Shown in pieces: positions 1 through 5,175 of a stretch of DNA of 5,854 bases. A program made the translations under genes and the position numbers. The stretch comes from Clostridia bacterium (GTDB lineage: Bacteria; Bacillota; Clostridia; Saccharofermentanales; UBA5734): positions 1 to 5,854 of the forward strand of contig JAGPFK010000112.1 of assembly GCA_018056585.1 (NCBI GenBank), read 5' to 3'. The notes below the pieces were generated by a model that worked only from the letters and a program-made list of their open reading frames with translations, ran no database searches and was not told the origin of the DNA. Each line of letters starts with the position of its first letter. Within the stretch, counting starts at the first letter, position 1.

Positions 1-153
1 GTATTTGGGCGGTGCGGATACAAACAAATGAACATGATCCGGCATGACGTCCAGCGCAATGATTTCCCAGTTGGCTATGTCTCCTGTCAGAATCTTGCGT
101 CTGCCCCCATTGCAAGTTAGAGTGCAACCCGGTATCCGGTCCTGCTTGTAGCG
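1..153 (-). pseudogene. tnpA: IS200/IS605-family transposase (TnpA, Y1/HUH) remnant, runs off left edge
   Basis: A minus-strand frame is open from 153 to the window edge (51 codons) after a TAG stop at 154-156. Its end reads WEIIALDVMPDHVHLFVSAP, which closely matches the core of IS200/IS605 single-strand transposases. HVH is the HUH metal-binding pair; the catalytic Tyr would lie further on, outside the window. Upstream, RRKILTGDIA resembles the usual 'YRRKvL.gdi' stretch. However, only two residues separate GDI from WEII, where I recall about 15-18 in relatives, and the N-terminal 'YHLVWCPKY' segment is reduced to LTCNGG. There is no usable start codon in frame. I read this as a decayed copy with small in-frame deletions and a lost 5' end. 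The family call is solid; the exact deletions are judged from memory of the family. Confidence 0.72.
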
Positions 154-177
154 CTACGAACAGGCCTGCGTATACGC
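141..177. repeat. Cluster of three adjacent palindromes
   Basis: Positions 141-164 form a 24-base near-palindrome centred on the perfect GTAGCGCTAC; one C/A mismatch and one T-G wobble break the arms. It overlaps CAGGCCTG (161-168), which runs into GCGTATACGC (168-177), a perfect 10-base palindrome. They lie at the upstream edge of the transposase remnant. IS200/IS605 elements carry subterminal hairpins at their ends, so these may be remains of the left-end structure, but an end sequence cannot be proven here. Confidence 0.5.
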
Positions 178-190
178 GTTTGCCGACTTG

Positions 191-208
191 CCCCCAGTAT
201 TTTGGGGG
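191..208. repeat. C/G-run hairpin (6-bp stem, 6-nt loop)
   Basis: CCCCCA (191-196) pairs with TGGGGG (203-208) around the loop GTATTT; the G run continues to 210. No T tract follows on either strand, so it is a poor intrinsic terminator. It lies in the gene-poor stretch between the transposase remnant and the nitroreductase fragment. Confidence 0.45.
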
Positions 209-273
209 GGTCCTCGTTCATCTGTTTGGCCAAATTTCCAATCTCCTCTTTGCTGTCATCTCCTATGTGATGT

Positions 274-296
274 CCCTCGGAACGAAATTCCGAGGG
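274..296. repeat. Perfect hairpin (9-bp stem, 5-nt loop)
   Basis: CCCTCGGAA (274-282) and TTCCGAGGG (288-296) are exact inverted repeats around the loop CGAAA. Neither strand has a T-rich run directly after the stem, so it is not a textbook intrinsic terminator. It lies just downstream, on the minus strand, of where the nitroreductase frame stops at 308. It could mark the insertion-sequence boundary or be a leader or terminator structure of that element. Confidence 0.55.
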
Positions 297-307
297 TTCC
301 CAGCGCT

Positions 308-367
308 TTATCTATAAAAATCACGGATACTGCGTCTTTCAAGAATAGCCCGAATGGTCTCATTCAT
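308..367 (-). pseudogene. Nitroreductase-family gene, 5' fragment only (19 codons)
   Basis: From ATG at 367-365 the minus strand encodes MNETIRAILERRSIRDFYR and then TAA. 'ETIraILeRRSIRdF' is the characteristic N-terminus of FMN-dependent nitroreductases, where the RRSIR basic patch contributes to flavin phosphate binding. The start has a strong RBS, AAGGAGG at 382-376, with an 8-base spacer, so this was a genuine translation start. Intact members run to about 170-200 residues, and nothing clearly nitroreductase-like follows in any frame. The gene is therefore truncated or disrupted, plausibly by the nearby insertion-sequence material. It faces away from the amino-sugar operon, so bases 368-520 form a divergent intergenic region. 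Family confidence comes from only 17 or so residues. Confidence 0.6.
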
Positions 368-375
368 GAGGCATA

Positions 376-382
376 CCTCCTT
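376..382 (-). promoter_or_regulatory. Strong ribosome binding site of the broken nitroreductase gene
   Basis: Read on the minus strand this is AAGGAGG, a full anti-SD match, 8 bases upstream of the ATG at 367. It supports the view that the 19-codon frame is the intact beginning of a former gene and not a chance ORF. Confidence 0.65.
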
Positions 383-457
383 AATCATTTATGTTTTCAC
401 AATGGCGGTATAGCGCATCCAGCGTCGATCAGACAGATCACTTTATGCGTAAAAATA

Positions 458-466
458 TGTTAGAAT
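458..466 (+). promoter_or_regulatory. Candidate extended -10 promoter for the amino-sugar operon
   Basis: TGT-TAGAAT fits the extended -10 pattern TGn-TATAAT with one mismatch in the hexamer. No good -35 hexamer lies 16-18 bases upstream, as is common for extended -10 promoters. Transcription would start near 473, giving a leader of about 48 bases before the ATG at 521. The upstream sequence has a GATCA direct repeat (427-431 and 436-440) that could be part of an operator, but no known regulator site is recognised. Confidence 0.4.
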
Positions 467-507
467 AATCAAAGTGGAGGCGAGTCCAGCAAAAGGAAAA
501 TGTGAAC

Positions 508-516
508 GGGGAGGTG
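508..516 (+). promoter_or_regulatory. Ribosome binding site for the Gfo/Idh/MocA gene
   Basis: GGGGAGGTG, with the GGAGG core at 510-514 six bases before ATG 521, is close to a perfect SD. It fixes the start of the first operon gene. Confidence 0.75.
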
Positions 517-520
517 TAAG

Positions 521-1597
521 ATGTCTTTGATTAAACTTGCGATTCTTGGCCAGGGGAGAAGCGGTCGTGACATTCATGCCGCCAATTTGATGTTGCTTCG
601 GGATCTTTATAGAATTGTTGCTGTTGTTGATCCATTGCCGGATCGTCGAAAACGGGCAGCCGAAGAATTTGGCTGCGATACATATGATGATTATCGTGAA
701 CTGTTCCATCGCACAGATCTTGACTTGGTCGTCAACGCCACGCCTAGCCATTTACATGCACCCATTACGATTGACTTATTGAATCACGGCTTCAATGTAT
801 TGGTTGAAAAGCCGATGAGCCGTTCTGTTGCCGAAGTAGACGCCATGATTGAGGCAGCCGAAAAGAACAATCGCATACTGACTGTCTTCCAGCAGTCCAG
901 ATACGCTCCTTATTTTATAAAGGTAAGAGAAATCCTTGATTCAGGCGTACTGGGCCGTATTATCCAGATCAGCATTTCTTTCAGCGGTTTTTCACGCCGA
1001 TGGGACTGGCAATGCCTGCAGTCTAGAAATGGCGGCAGCCTGCTTAATACGGGACCGCACCCTTTAGATCAGGCACTGCAGCTTTTTGGAGAGGATGCTG
1101 AGCCTCATGTGATTTGTTTCATGGATCGTGCAAATAGTTATGGTGACGCGGAGGATTATGTCAAATTGTTGCTGCACGCACAAAAACATCCTGTCATTGA
1201 CATCGAAATATCTTCCTGCAACGCTTACCCTTGTTACACCTATCTGGTTCAGGGAACACGCGGAGGCCTGAAGGGAAGTATGACCCATATAGACTGGAAA
1301 TATTTTTGTGAGGAAGAGGCGCCTCAGCAACATCTGATCTGCACCCCTCTTTCTCATCAGGACGGAACGCCAGCTTACTGCAGCGAACAACTGACCTGGC
1401 ACGAACACGTATGGGATGTTCCTGAAGAACAAAAAAACCTCTTTGAAACAATGGCAATAGCTTATTATCGCCGTTTATACCGGACATTGACCGAAGGGTT
1501 ACCTTTAGACATTACACCTCAGCAAGTCCGCCGGCAGATCGCCATCATCGAGGAATGCCATCGACAAAATCCACTGCCCCGGCTAACGGAAGAATGA
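521..1597 (+). CDS. Gfo/Idh/MocA-family NAD-dependent oxidoreductase
   Basis: This is a cytoplasmic, 358-residue protein, the usual length for the family, with no signal peptide. The N-terminal Rossmann fold has GQGRSG (10-15, GxGxxG) and Asp37 in VVDPLP at the end of strand 2, which favours NAD(H) over NADP(H). VEKPMS places the catalytic Lys of the EKP motif at 97. The C-terminal substrate domain has GGSLLNTGPHPLD (171-183), with His180 and Asp183 of the GG..L.(D/N).G.H..D signature; position 176 is Asn where many members have Asp. The family oxidises sugar or inositol hydroxyls, and some members use transient 3-keto chemistry to cleave glycosides (for example GH109). It leads an operon with amino-sugar kinase and deacetylase genes, so an N-acetylhexosamine derivative or glycoside is a reasonable but unproven substrate. 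The start is fixed by a strong SD. Family is certain; substrate is unknown. Confidence 0.93.
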   Translation: MSLIKLAILGQGRSGRDIHAANLMLLRDLYRIVAVVDPLPDRRKRAAEEFGCDTYDDYRELFHRTDLDLVVNATPSHLHAPITIDLLNHGFNVLVEKPMSRSVAEVDAMIEAAEKNNRILTVFQQSRYAPYFIKVREILDSGVLGRIIQISISFSGFSRRWDWQCLQSRNGGSLLNTGPHPLDQALQLFGEDAEPHVICFMDRANSYGDAEDYVKLLLHAQKHPVIDIEISSCNAYPCYTYLVQGTRGGLKGSMTHIDWKYFCEEEAPQQHLICTPLSHQDGTPAYCSEQLTWHEHVWDVPEEQKNLFETMAIAYYRRLYRTLTEGLPLDITPQQVRRQIAIIEECHRQNPLPRLTEE

Positions 1598-1605
1598 ATG
1601 GTTAA

Positions 1606-2592
1606 ATGACGAGCAAGGCAATAATGGATAATCAAGAAAGACTGATTGCCGTTGATGGTGGAGCGACCAAAACAGATATGATTTTGTTTGACCGAACCGG
1701 GACGGTCATCAACAGGGTCATCGGCGGTCCAAGCAATTCCAGTGAAATTGGTTTTGAACGATCTATTGAAACTTTGACAATTTTATTTGAGCAATTGTTA
1801 AAAAATCATCAGAAAGAAGAGCCCATCCAATCCATACACATGGCTCTGGCCGGGGGTGGTATCGGATCCAATCGAGCCCGGTACGAACGTTTTCTTCAAG
1901 ATCTTTTCCCAGATGTCCCTCATATCCGAACGGACAGTGATGCGATCAGCGCTTTAAACGCCGGACTTCGAAAAGAAGACGGGATGGTCCTGATTGCCGG
2001 TACCGGCTCTGCTGTTTTTGTTCGTCATGCAGGCCAAATCCATCAGGTAGGGGGATGGGGTCATCTGCTCAGCGATGAAGGCAGCGGTTATGATATCGGG
2101 CGAATGGGCCTTCGGCGTGTTTTACAGGCTTATGATGGCCGCATGCCGCCAACCCTTCTGACAGAACTGATGCGTCAGGCCATCGGTCAGCCTGTTCAGG
2201 AAGCCATTCAGGAAATTTACGACGGCGGGAAACGTTTGATTGCCTCTCTGGCTCCTCAGGTCTTTTTGGCAATGGAAAAGGGCGACGATGCCGCGCGCAG
2301 CATCATCCACGAGGGCGCAAATCAGCTCGTTTTATTGGTAAAAGCAGGCAGTCAGTTTCTTCATAAGCAACCCTACCTGGTCGTTCTCTCAGGCGGCCTA
2401 TGGAATGCCAGCAATAATCTGCTTGAAAAGCTCGTTTTTAATGAGCTTGGCCCGCAATATCAAGCCATCAAGCCCAGCCTGCCGCCTGTTTTTGGCAGTG
2501 CCATCGATGCCATGACAGAAGCCGGCTATTTTGTGAATGACGATTTCGAAAAAAAATTCAAACAATCACTTGATCTCATTTCTGTTGATTGA
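1606..2592 (+). CDS. BadF/BadG/BcrA/BcrD-family ATPase, probable N-acetylglucosamine (amino-sugar) kinase
   Basis: This is a 328-residue soluble protein of the actin/hexokinase ATPase fold. Phosphate-1 motif: AVDGGATKTD (15-24). Phosphate-2 motif: VLIAGTGSAV. GGWGHLLSDEGSGYDIGR is the signature loop of eukaryotic-type GlcNAc kinases and their bacterial BadF-like relatives, and VVLSGGLWN near the C-terminus fits the adenosine-binding segment. The likely reaction is ATP-dependent phosphorylation of GlcNAc, or a related amino sugar, to the 6-phosphate that the downstream NagA would deacetylate. It starts 8 bases after the oxidoreductase stop, so co-translation is likely. The start is uncertain: ATG 1606 has only a distant GGAAG, while ATG 1624 (six codons in) has AAGG five bases upstream and gives the short lead before the first strand that is typical of the family. 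Benzoyl-CoA reductase-type activators share the fold, but this one lacks the Cys-rich cluster motif I would expect there. Confidence 0.88.
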   Translation: MTSKAIMDNQERLIAVDGGATKTDMILFDRTGTVINRVIGGPSNSSEIGFERSIETLTILFEQLLKNHQKEEPIQSIHMALAGGGIGSNRARYERFLQDLFPDVPHIRTDSDAISALNAGLRKEDGMVLIAGTGSAVFVRHAGQIHQVGGWGHLLSDEGSGYDIGRMGLRRVLQAYDGRMPPTLLTELMRQAIGQPVQEAIQEIYDGGKRLIASLAPQVFLAMEKGDDAARSIIHEGANQLVLLVKAGSQFLHKQPYLVVLSGGLWNASNNLLEKLVFNELGPQYQAIKPSLPPVFGSAIDAMTEAGYFVNDDFEKKFKQSLDLISVD

Positions 2593-2642
2593 TAGGAATC
2601 AAAAATATTCTGTATCGTGAGATTTAGAAAAAATAAACAGAC

Positions 2643-2650
2643 AGGGGGAA
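2643..2650 (+). promoter_or_regulatory. Ribosome binding site that decides the start of the ROK-like gene
   Basis: AGGGGGAA lies 5 bases before ATG 2656. The frame is open further upstream to a GTG at 2617, but that codon has no SD and would add 13 basic/polar residues (MRFRKNKQTGGNH) that read like translated leader. ATG 2656 is therefore preferred. Confidence 0.75.
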
Positions 2651-2655
2651 ATCAT

Positions 2656-4047
2656 ATGGAATTTCTTGGCATTCCGTTTTCTATACGTAATGTGCCGGTT
2701 CTGGACCCCGACTTCATTCCCATCAATGCATTCCGTCAGGCCTTTCTGAAAACAGCACAAAAACCACTTTCTATTGCCATTGAAAGCATCAACGGTCAAA
2801 TTGCTGTTTCAAACACCCGCATTCATGGCACACCGGATAAAAGCCCGGCGGATCTCTTCTTTGTCGAACGGATGGTCAAGACTTTGCTCTGGCAAAAAGG
2901 CGGCTATAAAATCATGATTTGCGGCGACCAGCGCATGTATGAATCCATCGCTCAGGCTTATCGTCCGGGAGGTACACGTGATTTTGATTATCATTTTATG
3001 ACACGTGTTTACGAAAGGCCATTGGAAGTTGTGTACCTGGATTTGGAGCAAAAGCCCGAGCCCAGAACCCTCTCGCGCCCTATTGGGCGTCATCTGGACG
3101 GATGCCGTATTGGCTTTGATGCGGGCGGCAGCGACCGTAAAGTTTCAGCGGTCATCGACGGCGTTCCTGTTTTCAGTGAAGAGGTTGTCTGGTTTCCAAA
3201 AGAGCATGCTGATCCGGATTATCACTACAACGGTATCGTCAGTTCCTTTAAAGCAGCAGCTGCCCATATGCCGCGTGTTGATGCCATTGGCGTCTCTGCC
3301 GCCGGTATTTATATCAACAACCAGACAAGAATTGCCTCCCTGTTTATCAAAGTACCGGATGACCTGTTTGAAGCCAAAGTCAAGGATATTTATATTCGGG
3401 CTGTGCGGGAAATAGGCCCAGATATCCCGACTGAGGTGTGCAATGATGGAGACGTGTCTGCCCTGGCTGGCTCTATGAGTCTCGACACAGGTTGTGTACT
3501 CGGCCTTTCAATGGGCACAAGTGAAGCAGGAGGCTATGTGGATCATAAGGGCAATATCACAGGATGGCTAAACGAACTGGCATTTGTTCCCGTGGACATA
3601 AACCCTGAGGCGATGAAAGATGAATGGTCCGGCGACATTGGCTGCGGCGTCAAGTATTTTTCCCAGGATGGCGTTGTCAAGCTTGCAAACAAGGCAGGCA
3701 TAGACCTTTCAAACGGTAAAAGCCAAGCCGAGAAACTGAGCATCGTACAAGAAAAATTAGCTGAAGATGACCCGCGGGCAAAAGATGTCTTCACCGGCAT
3801 CGGATGCTATCTTGGCCATGCTCTGGCTTGCTATCATGATTTATATGAAATCAGATTCGCACTGCTTTTGGGGCGGGTCATGAGCGGTAAAGGCGGTGAT
3901 TTGATTCTTTCTGAAGCTAAACGGGTCTTAGCCGAAGAATATCCCGACGTGACCCTGATTCCCCTCCTTCCAGATGATAAATTTCGTCGTATTGGTCAGT
4001 CTGTTGCGGCAGCCAGCTTGCCGGAAATTAAGAAAAGAGGTCCATAG
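2656..4047 (+). CDS. ROK-like protein with long N-terminal extension (putative sugar kinase or sugar sensor)
   Basis: The protein has 463 residues from the SD-supported ATG, against about 290-320 for a ROK kinase. Residues 1-149 form a distinct domain without a motif I recognise. From 150 the ROK/actin-type fold begins: FDAGGS (154-159, phosphate-1 loop), AIGVSAAGIYINN (210-222), VCNDGDVSALAG (261-272, Asp264 at the position of the ROK catalytic base), and LGLSMGTSEAGGYVD (282-296, phosphate-2 region). The usual ROK 'GELGH' is NELAF (306-310), and the CxCGxxGCxE zinc site is reduced to GDIGCGVKYFS (326-336), so zinc binding looks lost. A C-terminal ADP-binding stretch, GRVMSGKGGDLILSEAKRVL (406-425), remains. 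There is no N-terminal HTH, so it is not a NagC/XylR-type repressor. It is probably a cytoplasmic sugar kinase of unusual specificity, but a non-catalytic sensor is possible. It lies between the GlcNAc-type kinase and nagA, 3 bases before nagA. Confidence 0.75.
   Translation: MEFLGIPFSIRNVPVLDPDFIPINAFRQAFLKTAQKPLSIAIESINGQIAVSNTRIHGTPDKSPADLFFVERMVKTLLWQKGGYKIMICGDQRMYESIAQAYRPGGTRDFDYHFMTRVYERPLEVVYLDLEQKPEPRTLSRPIGRHLDGCRIGFDAGGSDRKVSAVIDGVPVFSEEVVWFPKEHADPDYHYNGIVSSFKAAAAHMPRVDAIGVSAAGIYINNQTRIASLFIKVPDDLFEAKVKDIYIRAVREIGPDIPTEVCNDGDVSALAGSMSLDTGCVLGLSMGTSEAGGYVDHKGNITGWLNELAFVPVDINPEAMKDEWSGDIGCGVKYFSQDGVVKLANKAGIDLSNGKSQAEKLSIVQEKLAEDDPRAKDVFTGIGCYLGHALACYHDLYEIRFALLLGRVMSGKGGDLILSEAKRVLAEEYPDVTLIPLLPDDKFRRIGQSVAAASLPEIKKRGP
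4034..4040 (+). promoter_or_regulatory. Ribosome binding site for nagA inside the preceding gene
   Basis: AAAGAGG lies 10 bases before ATG 4051 and within the last codons of the ROK-like gene, whose TAG is at 4045-4047. This arrangement fits translational coupling of the two genes. Confidence 0.5.
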
Positions 4048-4050
4048 CCC

Positions 4051-5175
4051 ATGTTATTTCAAAATGCGTTTATTTTCAAAGACGATGGTACATTTCAAAA
4101 AGGTGATATAGCCGTTCAGAACGGACGATTTTCAGATCCGACCACAACAGAAGGAGATGTGGCTGATCTTGAAGGGAAGTATGTGATACCGGGGTTAATC
4201 GATATCCATTCTCATGGAAATTCGGGTGCGGATTTTTCTGATGCAAACTTTGATGGCCTGGTTAGAATGGCTCGTTATCTGCTGAAAAACGGCATAACTT
4301 CTTTTTCACCAGCGTCCATGACGCTTCCGGAAGAACAACTCAAAGCCGCTTATATGACAGCAATCAGGCTTCGGGACGAGAAACCAGAATGGGCATCTGC
4401 GATTCGCGGCATTACCATGGAGGGTCCTTTTTTCAATCCGGCCAAAAAGGGTGCTCAGAACGCCGATTTCCTGCGTTTGCCGGATTATGATTTGTTCAGC
4501 CGCCTGAATGAAACAGCCGATGGGATGATTCGAATTGTCTGCGTAGCACCCGAATTACCCGGAGCCATTCCTTTTATTAAAAAAGCAAGTCAGCTCTGCA
4601 CCGTTTCGGTGGCTCATACCATGGCAACCTATGATGAGGCAAAAGCCGGCTTTGAAGCCGGAGCCAGTCATGTGACGCATTTATTTAATGCCATGCCCCC
4701 TCTGGCTCACAGAGAACCCGGTGTCATTGGCGCGGCGGCCGAAAATTCAAAAGTGACTGCTGAGCTTATCACAGACGGCATCCATATCCACGAAAGCGCT
4801 GTCCGCGCAGCTTTTGCATTGTTTGGAAAAGAACGCATGGTTCTGGTCAGTGATTCCATGATGGCCTGCGGGATGGCCAATGGAGAGTACATGCTGGGTG
4901 GGCAAAAAGTATTCGTAAACGGCCGAAAAGCCACTTTGTCAGACGGCACCATCGCCGGTTCTGCAACCCATTTATACGATTGTATGCGCACAGCTATTTC
5001 TTTTGGAATCAAACCGGAAGATGCCATTCGTGCTGCGACTATTAATCCTGCGCGTGTCATCGGTGCTGACAAAGAAGTCGGCAGCCTCACCATTGGTAAA
5101 ATAGCTGATTTCGTCGTCTGCAATCCTGACTGGACCATGGACTCGGTTTATTTTGCCGGAAACCGAGTCCCCTAA
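4051..5175 (+). CDS. nagA: N-acetylglucosamine-6-phosphate deacetylase
   Basis: NagA hydrolyses GlcNAc-6-P to GlcN-6-P and acetate in the cytoplasm. The 374-residue length is normal for the amidohydrolase-superfamily enzyme. Landmarks in order: PGLIDIHSHG (47-56) with the metal motif H53-x-H55; TMEGPFFNP (122-130) with metal ligand Glu124; VAHTMATYDEA with His189; SHVTHLFNAM with His210 and the substrate-binding NAM; LITDGIHIH (239-247); LVSDSMM with catalytic Asp268; and LSDGTIAGSA (297-304). HxH is the form seen in Bacillus-type two-metal enzymes, unlike the E. coli QxN variant. All catalytic positions appear intact. It is the last gene of the operon, after a probable amino-sugar kinase that would supply its substrate. 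Its TAA overlaps the stop of the convergent nucleoside hydrolase, and its last codons form a strong hairpin. Confidence 0.96.
   Translation: MLFQNAFIFKDDGTFQKGDIAVQNGRFSDPTTTEGDVADLEGKYVIPGLIDIHSHGNSGADFSDANFDGLVRMARYLLKNGITSFSPASMTLPEEQLKAAYMTAIRLRDEKPEWASAIRGITMEGPFFNPAKKGAQNADFLRLPDYDLFSRLNETADGMIRIVCVAPELPGAIPFIKKASQLCTVSVAHTMATYDEAKAGFEAGASHVTHLFNAMPPLAHREPGVIGAAAENSKVTAELITDGIHIHESAVRAAFALFGKERMVLVSDSMMACGMANGEYMLGGQKVFVNGRKATLSDGTIAGSATHLYDCMRTAISFGIKPEDAIRAATINPARVIGADKEVGSLTIGKIADFVVCNPDWTMDSVYFAGNRVP
5139..5170. terminator. Perfect 11-bp hairpin in the end of nagA, possible shared terminator
   Basis: GGACTCGGTTT (5139-5149) and AAACCGAGTCC (5160-5170) are exact inverted repeats around a 10-base loop (ATTTTGCCGG). 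The structure lies wholly within the final codons of nagA (DSVYFAGNRV) and begins 1 base after the nucleoside hydrolase stop on the opposite strand. No T tract follows on either side, so it is not a canonical intrinsic terminator. It may act as a bidirectional pausing or 3'-end stabilising hairpin. It is the only strong stem at the convergent junction. Confidence 0.5.

Larger units (their letters stand above)
120..311 (-). other. Unassigned open stretch between two gene remnants
   Basis: This minus-strand frame stays open for 64 codons between stops at 312-314 and 117-119. Its middle is protein-like, with charged, helix-like composition (DDSKEEIGNLAKQMNEDPPK), and it contains an internal ATG at 219-221. 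No SD lies close to that ATG. It is out of frame with both the nitroreductase start and the transposase remnant. It could be a frameshifted piece of the nitroreductase or of another lost gene, or chance. I do not recognise a family and assign no function. The plus strand in the same interval shows no believable gene. Confidence 0.2.

Noticed and set aside
188..463. Plus-strand open frame of 91 codons in the left flank
   Set aside because: There is no SD, the composition is low-complexity and Cys/Pro/His-rich, and it overlaps the convincing nitroreductase start and two hairpins on the other strand.
368..520. Riboswitch or T-box in the operon leader
   Set aside because: The predicted leader from about 473 is too short for a known class and shows no conserved core or terminator/antiterminator pair.
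443..751. Minus-strand open frame overlapping the start of the oxidoreductase
   Set aside because: It is antisense to a clear Gfo/Idh/MocA N-terminus and shows no recognisable motif.
2585..2613. Internal promoter or terminator between the kinase and the ROK-like gene (TTGATT/AATCAA stem)
   Set aside because: The stem is only 6 bp and A/T-rich, with no T tract, and the -35/-10 pair would have a poor 15-base spacing. The 63-base gap is consistent with plain operon spacing.
2617..2655. GTG start giving a 13-residue longer ROK-like protein
   Set aside because: There is no SD before GTG 2617, whereas ATG 2656 has AGGGGGA five bases upstream.
3005..3415. Plus-strand open frame of 136 codons inside the ROK-like gene
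   Set aside because: It is an alternative frame of a well-supported gene, without its own SD or family motifs.
4707..5138. Minus-strand open frame of 143 codons opposite nagA
   Set aside because: It is the complement of highly conserved nagA codons; the long frame follows from codon bias of the real gene.
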